NCBI RefSeq assembly: GCF_900659615.1 | Contig: NZ_CAACUY010000003.1 | Location: forward strand, 97,073 to 161,072 | DNA: 64,000 bases | Direction of reading: 5' to 3' | Source of the DNA: Actinomadura fibrosa | GTDB taxonomy: Bacteria; Actinomycetota; Actinomycetes; Streptosporangiales; Streptosporangiaceae | In this document: piece by piece, positions 1-8,156 of the stretch | Position numbering within the stretch: position 1 is the stretch's first letter | Layout of the letters: each line of letters opens with the position of its first letter | Translations under genes and position numbers: made by a program | Notes under the pieces: generated by a model | Database searches by the model: none | What the model saw: only the letters and a program-made list of their open reading frames with translations | What the model was told of the DNA's origin: nothing

Positions 1-566
1 CGGATCGCGGCGGCCAGGTCGGCGGCCGCGGTGACCGACCGCGCGCCCGGCTCGAACAGGACGACGGCCTGGTCCGCGCCCCGGGCCACGATCTCGATGA
101 TCCGCTCCGACGGGTCGGTCGGCACGTCCACCAGCGCGAAGTCGTACGGCAGGCCGTCGAGGCTCCGGCGCAGCCGCCGCGTGAGGTCCGCGGGCGGGTC
201 GTCCAGCGGCAGCGCCGGGCCCCGCTCCTCGCGCACCGACGGAGCCGCCAGGTCGATGGCGTGGACCGCGCCCGGTGGCAGGAAGCTCTCCGTCCGCCAG
301 ACGTCGGCGCGCGGGCCCGTCAGCCGGTCCAGCTCCCGGCTGAGCGCCTGCTGGGGCTCGGACTCGCCGACGTGGAACGGCGTGAAGTAGCCGCGCGCCG
401 GGGGAGGCTCCGCGCTCCAGTCGATGATGAGGACGCGCTTGCCCGCGCCGGCCAGGACCAGCGCGGTGTTCACCACGGTCGCCGTGCGGCCGAGGCGCGC
501 GGTGGCCGCCACGAAGGCGACGCACTCGACATGAGGGCCGTTCTTCGACGAACCCCTCGCGGTCAT
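1..566 (-). CDS. P-loop ATPase (FxsT/ParA-like), 3' part outside window
   Basis: Partial gene: the first 188 codons are visible and the reading frame runs off the window edge. The product has a MinD/ParA-like N-terminus with a degenerate P-loop (ATARLGRTATV near residues 21-31), followed by a hydrophobic strand KRVLIIDW and later a Walker-B-like strand YDFALVDVP. The order P-loop with GRT, then VLIIDW, then a YF.PF segment recalls the GG-x-GRT ATPase domain at the N-terminus of the TPR proteins of FxSxx-COOH systems. That assignment is from memory of the family. Its ATG overlaps the stop of the small peptide gene upstream (ATGA, 563-566), so the two should be translationally coupled. The Lys of a normal Walker A is absent. 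The downstream domains (NB-ARC/TPR) cannot be seen. Confidence 0.7.
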   Translation of the reverse strand, partial: MTARGSSKNGPHVECVAFVAATARLGRTATVVNTALVLAGAGKRVLIIDWSAEPPPARGYFTPFHVGESEPQQALSRELDRLTGPRADVWRTESFLPPGAVHAIDLAAPSVREERGPALPLDDPPADLTRRLRRSLDGLPYDFALVDVPTDPSERIIEIVARGADQAVVLFEPGARSVTAAADLAAAI

Positions 567-763
567 CTCCGCTCTCCCACGTCCGTGCCCTCCGTCAGCG
601 TCGACGGCGTGTTCTCGAAACCCGCGTAGCCCGGACCGCCCCGCGCCCGCTCCCTGCGCAGGCGGGCGAGCGCCCGTTCCAGCACCGAGCCCTCGGGGGG
701 ACGCAGGGCGGCGAGATCGGTACCGGAGAGATCCACGCGCCCTCGCCGGTCCGCTCTCGCCAT
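563..763 (-). CDS. FxsA-like small precursor peptide with C-terminal extension
   Basis: A 66-residue peptide starting at an ATG preceded by GGTGAGG. In-frame ATGs further upstream, the first at 823, lack a ribosome site. The segment VDLSGTDLAALRPPEGSVLERALARL resembles the leader of FxsA-type precursors (a short V/D-L motif followed by an amphipathic helix). In FxsA the product stops directly after an FxSxx motif. Here the equivalent position reads YAGFENTPSTL and translation continues to TDVGERR. The gene overlaps the ATPase gene by 4 nt and diverges from the radical SAM gene, the context expected of a radical-SAM-modified RiPP. Phe and Asn in GFENTP are the plausible crosslink residues (inference). 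It could instead be a non-substrate accessory protein. Confidence 0.6.
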   Translation of the reverse strand: MARADRRGRVDLSGTDLAALRPPEGSVLERALARLRRERARGGPGYAGFENTPSTLTEGTDVGERR

Positions 764-885
764 GTCCTCACCGCCCGTGCCCGGCCCGACACCATCGTAG
801 GCATAGCGTCCTTTTGACGGCATCTTCGGTCAGAAATGGTGAAGCCACCGTGTCATGCGACGCATACCGTCCATCGGATATCTTC

Positions 886-898
886 TACACTCCATTCA
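886..898 (+). promoter_or_regulatory. Leaderless-type -10 box of the radical SAM gene
   Basis: TACACT (886-891) fits the actinobacterial TANNNT -10 and ends 6 nt before the ATG at 898. No Shine-Dalgarno sequence precedes that ATG. This spacing is what a leaderless transcript would show, with transcription starting at or near the A of ATG, and it is the main reason for choosing this start over in-frame codons further upstream. Confidence 0.45.
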
Positions 899-2154
899 TG
901 ATCGACAGCCGTTACGTCCGTTACCGGCCGAAACCGGCCGCGAATCCGTTTCGGCAGTTCATCCTGAAGATGCACGGCCGGTGTAATCTCTCCTGCCGCT
1001 ACTGCTACCTGTACACGAAGTCCGACCAGCGCTGGAGGCACCGGCCGGCGGCGATGCCCGCCCGCACGATCGACGTCACGGCGGCGCGGATCGCCGAGCA
1101 CGCGCGCGCCCACGATCTGGACCGCGTCGACGTGGTGCTCCATGGCGGAGAACCGCTCCTGGCGGGCGCCGGCGCGCTTCGCCACGCCGTCACGGCGGTC
1201 CGGCGCGAGGTCGGAGAGACCGCCGACGTGCGCTTTTCCCTACAGACCAACGGGACGCTGCTGAATCGCCGCTATCTCCGGCTGTTCGACGAATTGGACG
1301 TCGCGGTGGGAGTGAGTCTCGACGGCGAGGCCGCGGCCCATGACCGGAATCGGGCGGACCACCGCGGAGGCAGCCACGCCCGGGTCTCCCGAGGCCTCGC
1401 CGAGCTGACCCGCCCGGAGTTCCGGCACCTCTTCCAGGGCCTGCTCTGCGTCATCGACCTGGAGCAGGCCCCCCTGTCAGCCTATGCGGCCCTCCTGGCC
1501 TTCGACCCGCCCGCCATCGACCTGCTGCTGCCCCACGCGAACTGGTCGGCACCCCCCGCCGGACCGCCCGGCGCCTACGCCGAATGGCTGACCCCCATCT
1601 TCGACCACTGGTTCGGCGCGCCCGTCCGGCGGACCCGTATACGGCTCTTCGAAGAGATGATCAATGTGCTGCTCGGCGGAGAGTCCGCCGTGGAAAGCGT
1701 CGGCACGACGCCCATCGGAATGCTCGTCGTGGAGACCGACGGCGCGATCGAGCAGTCCGACATCCTCGCCGCCACCTACGAGGGCGCCGCCGATCTAGGG
1801 CTGAACGTCTTCCACGACGACTTCGACTCCGCTCTGCGGCACCCCGGCATTGCCGGACGCCAACGGGGAGTGCGCGGAATCCCGTCCTGCTGCCGCCCAT
1901 GCCGCTGGGCCGAGGTCTGCGGCGGCGGCCAATACGCGCACCGCTATCGCGGCGAATCCGGTTTCGACCACCGCTCGGTCTACTGCACCGACCTCGACCT
2001 GCTGTTCCAGCACATCCACCGCACTCTGACAAATGAGATCGCCGCCCTCAGCGCCCCCTTCGCCGTCCAATACTCGCCCGGGTGTCACCTGGTTTTGGGG
2101 AAGGATGCAGCGCAGCGGAAGCTCTCCGGGCGGTCCGGGTCACCGCCCTTGTAG
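898..2154 (+). CDS. fxsB: FxsB-family radical SAM/SPASM peptide maturase
   Basis: A 418-residue radical SAM enzyme. The CX3CX2C cluster (Cys29, Cys33, Cys36, in RCNLSCRYCY) binds the SAM-cleaving 4Fe-4S cluster. VVLHGGEPLL and LQTNGTLL are the GGE and following strand motifs of the radical SAM barrel. The C-terminal Cys-rich segment (CCRPCRWAEVCGGG, then YC) is a SPASM domain for auxiliary clusters. The opening NPFRQFILKMHGRCNLSC closely follows the FxsB family, which installs crosslinks in small FxsA peptides. A divergent gene 135 bp away encodes an FxsA-like peptide. The start at 898 rests on a leaderless promoter; a GTG at 850 is an alternative. The last 70 nt overlap the 3' end of the convergent tannase gene. 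Confidence 0.85.
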   Translation: MIDSRYVRYRPKPAANPFRQFILKMHGRCNLSCRYCYLYTKSDQRWRHRPAAMPARTIDVTAARIAEHARAHDLDRVDVVLHGGEPLLAGAGALRHAVTAVRREVGETADVRFSLQTNGTLLNRRYLRLFDELDVAVGVSLDGEAAAHDRNRADHRGGSHARVSRGLAELTRPEFRHLFQGLLCVIDLEQAPLSAYAALLAFDPPAIDLLLPHANWSAPPAGPPGAYAEWLTPIFDHWFGAPVRRTRIRLFEEMINVLLGGESAVESVGTTPIGMLVVETDGAIEQSDILAATYEGAADLGLNVFHDDFDSALRHPGIAGRQRGVRGIPSCCRPCRWAEVCGGGQYAHRYRGESGFDHRSVYCTDLDLLFQHIHRTLTNEIAALSAPFAVQYSPGCHLVLGKDAAQRKLSGRSGSPPL

Positions 2155-3713
2155 ACCTGCACTTGCGGGTAGGGGCAGAGTGCCCGTTCGCGGACGACTG
2201 TCCCCTTGGCGTCGGTTGCTGCGGCCGGCAGTGTCTGGGGTGCCCGGCCGTGTTCGACCCAATCGACCAGGGCACTGAACGGGTCCGTCGGCTTCGGGCC
2301 GGTGCCGCCGCCGCAGTGGTCGACACCGGGCGCGAGGAACAGCCGGAAGAAGTCGCCGGTCCGCTTGCCGGAGACCTGCTCGACCTCCTTGTAGTAGCGC
2401 TCGGACTGAGCGGCGGGGAAGACCCCGTCCGCCAGCCCGTGCCACATCAGCAATTTGCCGCCACGGTCGGCGAACGGCTCCAGTACCGGGTCGGAGCTGG
2501 ACAGGATGTCCAGCCGGCTGCGGTACATCGGGCCGAACACGTTGATGAGCTCGTCCGTGTTCGACGTGCGCCAGTCGTAGCCGGGGTCGTGCTTGAGGAA
2601 GTTCCTGATCGGCCAGCCGTCGAAGGAGCGGCTGTTGTTCAGGTCGACGCCCGGCGCGTAGCCGTACCACACGAACTGGCCGGACGTGGTCCGCGGCCCT
2701 TCGATGATCTTGGCCGCGACCTCGGCCTCGCGTGCCGTGATCGTGCCGCAGGGCAGCGTCCGGCCGATCTGCGCGGCCAGTGCCTTGCGGTAGTCGCAGC
2801 CTTCCGGGTTGCCGACCAGGTCGTCGGTCACACCGTCCGCGCCGTCGCAGGCCTTGACGACGGCCTCGGTCATGGCGGTCATCTTGCATTCCGGGATGAA
2901 GCCGCCGAACGCGTCGTTCTGGAGGAACGCGGGCCACGACATGGTCATGTTCAGCCGCTCCGCGCCGTAGATGGCAGGGGCCTCGGCGAGGACGCCGTCG
3001 AAGTCCCCGGGGAACCGCTGGGGCATTTCGAGGCCTTGGCGGCCGCCGTTCGAGCAGCCCTGCCAGTAGGAGTAACGGGCCGGTCTCCGGTAGTGCCGCT
3101 GCACGGCCGCCTTCGCGAGGAGGGCGTTCTCGTGGACGCTGCGATACGACCAGTTCTCGAACAACTGCCAGTTGAACTTGTTGCCGCTCAGGAAGATGTT
3201 GGTCCGCGGGTTCTCTACGGACAGTCCCGCGTCGCTGGTCGTGACGGCGTAGCCGGCCTTGATGGCGGACGTCATCGACGGTGCACCGTAGGTCGCCCGG
3301 GTGCCGCCGCCGCCGACGGCCTTGATGCGGCCGTTCCATCGCTGCGGAAGCCAGACCCAGACGTGCACGTTGTCGGCCGGCAGGCCCTGGGTTCCCTCCT
3401 GCCCGTGGGTGAGGGAGATCTCGACCTCGCAGAACTCGCGGTCGGGTACCGCCGTGCCGGACGGCGGAGTGATCTGGGCCTTGCCGCCGCGAGTCAGGGC
3501 GGTGCGGATCCCGGTGATCCGGGCGCCGGGCACGCGGAGTCGCTCGAATCGCTGGGGCCGGCAGTCCGCTCTGCCTGGGACGGGCTGGGCCTTCGCGTCG
3601 GACGGTGTCGCGGGGGCCGCCGGAGCGGCCGCCGCCTCGAAGCCGCCGGCGCTCACGGTCAGGGCCGTCACGAGCGCCATGAGGGCCGCGCGACGCCTTC
3701 TCCACCTGATCAT
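2085..3713 (-). CDS. Secreted tannase/feruloyl esterase family hydrolase
   Basis: A 542-residue protein with an N-terminal signal peptide: an Arg-rich n-region MIRWRRRR, a hydrophobic stretch and an Ala-rich cleavage zone near residue 30. It matches the tannase/feruloyl esterase family, which cleaves ester bonds of phenolic or other carboxylic esters outside the cell. The catalytic CS-D-HC signature is visible: Ser in QGCSNGGRQG, Asp in HGLADGVF and His in GVDHCGGG, with the paired Cys residues next to Ser and His. The gene lies alone and convergent to the radical SAM gene. It diverges from the ABC importer operon across a 267-bp region that carries the ATTATCAT inverted repeat. It may release an esterified substrate for the downstream catabolic genes (inference). 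Confidence 0.88.
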   Translation of the reverse strand: MIRWRRRRAALMALVTALTVSAGGFEAAAAPAAPATPSDAKAQPVPGRADCRPQRFERLRVPGARITGIRTALTRGGKAQITPPSGTAVPDREFCEVEISLTHGQEGTQGLPADNVHVWVWLPQRWNGRIKAVGGGGTRATYGAPSMTSAIKAGYAVTTSDAGLSVENPRTNIFLSGNKFNWQLFENWSYRSVHENALLAKAAVQRHYRRPARYSYWQGCSNGGRQGLEMPQRFPGDFDGVLAEAPAIYGAERLNMTMSWPAFLQNDAFGGFIPECKMTAMTEAVVKACDGADGVTDDLVGNPEGCDYRKALAAQIGRTLPCGTITAREAEVAAKIIEGPRTTSGQFVWYGYAPGVDLNNSRSFDGWPIRNFLKHDPGYDWRTSNTDELINVFGPMYRSRLDILSSSDPVLEPFADRGGKLLMWHGLADGVFPAAQSERYYKEVEQVSGKRTGDFFRLFLAPGVDHCGGGTGPKPTDPFSALVDWVEHGRAPQTLPAAATDAKGTVVRERALCPYPQVQVYKGGDPDRPESFRCAASFPKTR

Positions 3714-3740
3714 CTAGTCTCCCATGGGCGAAGGGAACCT

Positions 3741-3760
3741 GATTATCATGCACATGATTA
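3741..3760. promoter_or_regulatory. Operator-like inverted repeat upstream of tannase gene
   Basis: ATCATG-CA-CATGAT (3745-3758) is a perfect inverted repeat of 6-bp arms in a very GC-rich neighbourhood, 28 bp upstream of the tannase start. It contains ATTATCAT (3742-3749), the same word found upstream of other transcription units of the island (12615, 25730, and variants at 21293 and 35665). It could be a repressor operator or simply an AT-rich -10 region. Confidence 0.4.
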
Positions 3761-3898
3761 CCCCTTGAGGATCAAAGCGAGCGCGCGAGCCGATGTCAAC
3801 ACCTCGATGGGAGGCTGAAGGCTGTGCGTCCGCTGGTGCGCCGACGTCGCAACCTGCGCGGCCGTGACAAATTCATGCATAACAATCGCAGGAATCTC

Positions 3899-3926
3899 TT
3901 GACCCGGGGTGCGTGCACGGTATTGC
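3899..3926 (+). promoter_or_regulatory. Candidate promoter of the ABC importer operon
   Basis: TTGACC (3899-3904), a 16-bp spacer and TATTGC (3921-3926) form a plausible -35/-10 pair about 55 bp upstream of the start codon of the substrate-binding protein. The spacer contains GTGC-GT-GCAC, which could be bound by a regulator. Spacing and the -35 fit the housekeeping consensus; the -10 fit is moderate. Confidence 0.35.
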
Positions 3927-3980
3927 ATGACCTCACGTCGAGGAGCGACCCCCCGCCCCACCCCTCAGCTGGAGGTTCGT

Positions 3981-5498
3981 ATGCGGAGAAGTGCGACACT
4001 GGCGGTCGTGGCCGGCCTGGCGAGCCTGTCGTTGACCGCCTGCGGGGACGGATCGTCCGCCGCGGACCGAGGGACGGTCACACTCGCCGTCGCCGCGGCG
4101 CCGAAGAAGTGGGACCCGTACACCTTCGACTGGGGCCCGATGTCGCAGGCCGAGCAGGCCGTGTACGACACCCTGATCCACACCAGGCCGGACGGGAGTC
4201 CGGCGCCCGGGCTCGCCGTGGCGTGGAAGTACACCGACCCGACGCACTTCGAGCTGACGCTCCGGCAGGGCGTGCGGTTCAGCGACGGCGAACCCCTCAA
4301 CGCGGCGGCCGTGAAGAAGAACCTGGACCGCGCCAAGACCGTCGTCGGGCCGAAGACGGACCAGCTCGCCGCGGTGAAGAGCGTCGCGGCGTCCGACGAC
4401 GACACGGTGAAGATCACCCTGAAGGAGCCCTACCCCTCACTGCCCGCCGCCTTCCAGCAGGTCATGGGCATGGTCGCCAGCCCCAAGGCGCTGGACGCCC
4501 CGGAGTCCCTGAACCAGCAGCCGGTCGGCGCCGGTCCCTACACGTTGGACAAGTCCAAGACCGTCCCCGGGGACCACTACACCTTCACGAAGAACCGCCA
4601 GTACTGGGACGCCAAGTCCGTCGGCGTCGAGACGCTCGTGCTCAAGGTGATCCCGGACATGACGGCCGCGCTCAGCGCGCTCCGCTCCGGCCAGGTCGAC
4701 GCGACGCTCGGAAGCGTCAACCAGCTGGACACCGCCAAGACCGTGCCGGACGTCAAGGTCCTGTCGCAGCCGAGCTTCTTCGCCTCGCTGAACCTCCAGG
4801 ACCGCAACGGCACCCAGGTCAAGGCACTGAAGGACGTCCGCGTCCGGCAGGCGATGCAGTACGCCGTCGACCGCCCCGCCCTGCAGAAGGTGCTGGGACC
4901 GGGATCGCCGTCCACGCAGCTGTTCCTGCCGGGCACGCCGGGCCACGACGGGTCCCTGGACAACGCCTACCCGCACGACCCGGCCAAGGCCAGGCGGCTG
5001 CTCGCGGACGCCGGCTACCCGAACGGCTTCGACCTGCCGCTCGTCAACACCGACTACAGCAACTGGAACGACTACGTGCAGGCGGTGTCGAGCCAGCTCA
5101 AGGACGTCGGCATCAAGGTGGAGATCAACAATCTGCCGCTCGGCTCCTACCTGGAGGCCAAGTTCAAGACCGACAACCCGGCCTACGCCTGGTTCTACAA
5201 CGCCTCCGACAACTACTTCGACGTCCAGTACGCGCTGCTGAAGAACGCCAAGTACAACCCGTACAAGGTCGAGTCGCCCGAGATCGAGAGGCTGGCGGCC
5301 ACGGCGGCGAGCCAGCAGGGCGCGCAGCAGGCGGCCACGCTGAAGCAGCTGTCACGGCAGTTCGTGACCGAGTCCCCGATGATCGTCACGAACGTGGTCG
5401 ACGTCTTCTACTTCTACAACACCAAGAAGATCAAGAAGATGGAGATGACCGCACTCCAGCCGATGCCCTCGATCAACGCACTCCAGCCGGCCGGCTGA
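3981..5498 (+). CDS. ABC importer substrate-binding lipoprotein (peptide/nickel type)
   Basis: A 505-residue extracellular solute-binding protein of family 5 (DppA/OppA type). It begins MRRSATLAVVAGLASLSLTACG, a lipoprotein signal peptide with lipobox LTAC, so the mature protein is anchored to the outer face of the membrane by a lipid-modified Cys. Typical family elements follow: ADRGTVTLAVAAAPKKWDP, the LRQGVRFSDGEPLNAAAV segment and a C-terminal lobe with NDYVQAVSSQLKDVGIKVEI. The start at 3981 is chosen because GGAGG sits 5 nt upstream and the signal peptide begins there. It is first in an operon with two permease and two ATPase domains. The ligand is unknown; context suggests a catabolic substrate rather than peptides. 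Confidence 0.92.
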   Translation: MRRSATLAVVAGLASLSLTACGDGSSAADRGTVTLAVAAAPKKWDPYTFDWGPMSQAEQAVYDTLIHTRPDGSPAPGLAVAWKYTDPTHFELTLRQGVRFSDGEPLNAAAVKKNLDRAKTVVGPKTDQLAAVKSVAASDDDTVKITLKEPYPSLPAAFQQVMGMVASPKALDAPESLNQQPVGAGPYTLDKSKTVPGDHYTFTKNRQYWDAKSVGVETLVLKVIPDMTAALSALRSGQVDATLGSVNQLDTAKTVPDVKVLSQPSFFASLNLQDRNGTQVKALKDVRVRQAMQYAVDRPALQKVLGPGSPSTQLFLPGTPGHDGSLDNAYPHDPAKARRLLADAGYPNGFDLPLVNTDYSNWNDYVQAVSSQLKDVGIKVEINNLPLGSYLEAKFKTDNPAYAWFYNASDNYFDVQYALLKNAKYNPYKVESPEIERLAATAASQQGAQQAATLKQLSRQFVTESPMIVTNVVDVFYFYNTKKIKKMEMTALQPMPSINALQPAG

Positions 5499-5520
5499 CG
5501 GGGTCCGGGACACGGTCGCC

Positions 5521-6462
5521 ATGCTCACGATCATCGGCAAGCGGATCCTCGTCGTCGTCCCCATGCTCTGGGCGATCGCGACGATCGCCTTCTACCTCGT
5601 CAACCTGATCCCCGGATCGCCCGGGCGCACCATCCTCGGGGACGCAGCCTCGCAGCAGCAGGTCGACGCGCTCAACCATCAGCTCGGCTACGACCGCCCC
5701 CTGCTCGTCCAGTACGGCGACTGGCTCGCGGGCGCGGTGCGCGGCGACTTCGGGGACTCGCTGCAGTCCGGCCGCTCCGCGGTGGGCGACGTGACCGCCC
5801 GGCTTCCGATCACCCTGTCGGTCGCCATCGCCGCGACCGTCATCAGCGTGGTGGTCGGCGTCCTCGTGGGCGTGGCCGCCGCCAACGGCGGCCGGTGGCT
5901 CGACCGGTCCCTTCAGGCCGCGTCGAGCGTGGCCATGGCGGTGCCCAGCTTCTGGCTGGGCGTGCTCCTGGTGTTCGTGTTCGCGCTCGGCCTCAAGTGG
6001 CTTCCGGCGGTCGGGTACGTCCCGTTCACCGAAGACCCCGGTGAGTGGCTGCGGTCGATCGCGCTGCCCAGCGTCTCGGTCGCGATGATCGGGACGGCCA
6101 CGGTCAGCCGGCAGACCAGGGCCGCGCTCATCCACGAACTCGGCCAGGACTACATCCGCACGCTGTACGCGACCGGTGTCCCGACGCGGTCGATCGTCCT
6201 CAAGCACGCGCTCCGGAACGCCTCGACGCCGATCGCCACCACCGTCGGGTTCCAGTTCATCGGCCTGCTGGGCAGCACGGTCATCGTCGAGCAGGTGTTC
6301 GGCATCAACGGGCTCGGCCAGCTCGTGCTCGGCGCCGTCACCAGCAAGGACCTGCCCCTGCTGCTCACGGTCATCGTCCTCACGACGGGCCTGGTCATCG
6401 CGGTGAACCTGATCGTGGACCTGCTGACCGTCTGGCTCAACCCCAAGGCGAGGCGCGCATGA
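5521..6462 (+). CDS. ABC importer permease (DppB type)
   Basis: A 313-residue inner-membrane permease of the oligopeptide/nickel class. The N-terminus MLTIIGKRILVVVPMLWAIATIAFYLVNLIPGSP is the usual first helix plus the DppB-type periplasmic motif. The protein then has the PILV-type transmembrane block and the EAA-loop region near HELGQDYIRTLYATGVPTRS, which contacts the ATPase. It follows the binding-protein gene by 22 bp and its stop overlaps the next gene by 4 nt (ATGA), so it is translationally coupled to the fused permease-ATPase. It works as a heterodimer with the DppC-type half of that fusion. Confidence 0.92.
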   Translation: MLTIIGKRILVVVPMLWAIATIAFYLVNLIPGSPGRTILGDAASQQQVDALNHQLGYDRPLLVQYGDWLAGAVRGDFGDSLQSGRSAVGDVTARLPITLSVAIAATVISVVVGVLVGVAAANGGRWLDRSLQAASSVAMAVPSFWLGVLLVFVFALGLKWLPAVGYVPFTEDPGEWLRSIALPSVSVAMIGTATVSRQTRAALIHELGQDYIRTLYATGVPTRSIVLKHALRNASTPIATTVGFQFIGLLGSTVIVEQVFGINGLGQLVLGAVTSKDLPLLLTVIVLTTGLVIAVNLIVDLLTVWLNPKARRA

Positions 6463-8156
6463 ACACCGAGTCCCGGCCGCGCGGCTACCTCCGCCGTGTC
6501 ATCGGCTCGCTCCGCGGAACGCTCAGCCTCGGGTGGATCGCGCTGGTCGTGATCGGCAGCTTCCTCGCGCCGTGGCTGGCGCCGCACGACCCGCTGGAGC
6601 AGGACATCGACCATGCCTACGCGATGCCCTCGGGCACCTACTGGGCCGGCACCGACTCCCTCGGCCGGGACATCCTCAGCCGGATCATGCACGGCGGCTC
6701 GGTGAGCCTGCTCGGCGCCGGCGAGGCGCTGCTGGTCGCGGTGGCGATCGGGGTGCCTCTCGGCATGCTGGCGGGATACCGGGGCGGCGTGGTCGACGCC
6801 GTCCTCAGCCGGATCGCCGAGGTCGTGATGTCGCTGCCCGTCATCGTGATCCTGCTCGCGGTGGTGGCGGTGTACGGCCGGGCGTTCACCATCACGATGG
6901 GCGCCCTCGGCGTCATCCTGTCCGCGTCCTTCATCCGGCTGGCGCGCGCCACCACCGAAGGCAAGCGCAACGAGCTGTACGTGGACGCCGCCCGCGTCTC
7001 GGGCCTCGGTCATCTGCGGATCGCCGTCCGGCACGTCCTGCCCAACATCACCGCTCCGCTGCTGATCCAGAGCACGCTCGCGCTCAGCTCCGCCCTGCTC
7101 ATCCAGGCCGGCCTCGGCTTCCTCGGCCTCGGCCCGGAGCCGCCGGCCCCGAGCTGGGGGTCGGGCATCGCCGACGCCGCCAAGTACGTCAACCGCGACG
7201 GCTGGCTGATGGTGCCGACCGGCGCCGTCCTCATCCTCACCGTGCTGGCGTTCAACAGCCTCGGTGACGCGCTGCGGGACGCGACCGCCCACGCGGCGCC
7301 CTCGGTGGAGCGGCGCCGCCGGGTCACCTCCTCAGGCGGGACGCGCAGCGACCCGGGTCACCTCCTGGACGTCGACGGCCTGCGCGTCGAGTACCCCGGC
7401 CGGCGGATCATCGACGAGGTGACCCTGCATGTGGAGGCCGGAGAGGTGCTCGCGCTCGTCGGGGAGTCCGGGTCGGGCAAGACGCAGACGGCCTTCTCGA
7501 TTCTCGGCCTGCTCGCCCCCGGGGGCCGGATCACCGCGGGCGGCATCCATTTCGACGGCAGTGACCTGCTCGCGCTGCCCGACAAGAAGCTGGCGGCCCT
7601 GCGCGGCACCCGGATGGCGTACATCCCGCAGGAGCCGATGAGCAACCTTGATCCCTGCTTCACCATCGGGTCGCAGATGATCGAGCCCCTCGTCGTCAAC
7701 CTGCGCATCGGCCGCGCCGAAGCCAGAAGGCGTGCGCTCGCGCTGCTCGCCCGGGTCGGCATCAACGAGCCGGAACGGGTGTTCCGCAGCTACCCGCACG
7801 AGATCTCCGGCGGGATGGCGCAGCGCGTCCTCATCGCGCGGGCGGTCTCCTGCGAGCCGTCCCTGCTCATCGCGGACGAGCCGACCACCGCGCTGGACGT
7901 GACCGTCCAGGCCGAGGTCCTCGACCTGCTGCGCGATCTCCAGCGCGAGCGGCGGATGGGCATCATCCTGGTGACGCACGACTTCGGCGTCGTCGCCGAC
8001 ATCGCCGACCGGGTCGCCGTGATGCGGAACGGCCGGCTCGTCGAGGAGGGTCCGGTCGGCGAGATTTTCGCCTCGCCCTCCCACCCCTACACGAAGATGC
8101 TGCTCGACTCGTCCCTGGAGGGACGCGAACCGCGCAAGGAACTGCGGCATGTCTGA
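6459..8156 (+). CDS. Fused ABC permease (DppC type) and ATPase (DppD type)
   Basis: A 565-residue fusion. Residues about 1-285 form a DppC-type permease (GTDSLGRDILSRIMHGG, EAA loop near YVDAARVSGLGHLRIAVRH, LGFLGLGPEPPAPSWG). Residues about 305-565 form an ABC ATPase with Walker A GESGSGKTQ, Q-loop IPQEPMSNLDP, signature SGGMAQR, Walker B LLIADEPTTALD and switch His VTHD. Such permease-ATPase fusions are known in actinobacterial peptide importers, so this is a family variant rather than a misread stop. The ATG overlaps the upstream stop (ATGA), and the 3' end overlaps the second ATPase gene by 8 nt. The linker (SVERRRRVTSSGGTRSDPG) has no transmembrane character. Confidence 0.9.
   Translation: MNTESRPRGYLRRVIGSLRGTLSLGWIALVVIGSFLAPWLAPHDPLEQDIDHAYAMPSGTYWAGTDSLGRDILSRIMHGGSVSLLGAGEALLVAVAIGVPLGMLAGYRGGVVDAVLSRIAEVVMSLPVIVILLAVVAVYGRAFTITMGALGVILSASFIRLARATTEGKRNELYVDAARVSGLGHLRIAVRHVLPNITAPLLIQSTLALSSALLIQAGLGFLGLGPEPPAPSWGSGIADAAKYVNRDGWLMVPTGAVLILTVLAFNSLGDALRDATAHAAPSVERRRRVTSSGGTRSDPGHLLDVDGLRVEYPGRRIIDEVTLHVEAGEVLALVGESGSGKTQTAFSILGLLAPGGRITAGGIHFDGSDLLALPDKKLAALRGTRMAYIPQEPMSNLDPCFTIGSQMIEPLVVNLRIGRAEARRRALALLARVGINEPERVFRSYPHEISGGMAQRVLIARAVSCEPSLLIADEPTTALDVTVQAEVLDLLRDLQRERRMGIILVTHDFGVVADIADRVAVMRNGRLVEEGPVGEIFASPSHPYTKMLLDSSLEGREPRKELRHV

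Noticed and set aside
2082..3818. Plus-strand frame across the tannase gene
   Set aside because: Antisense shadow; the minus frame has a signal peptide and all catalytic motifs.
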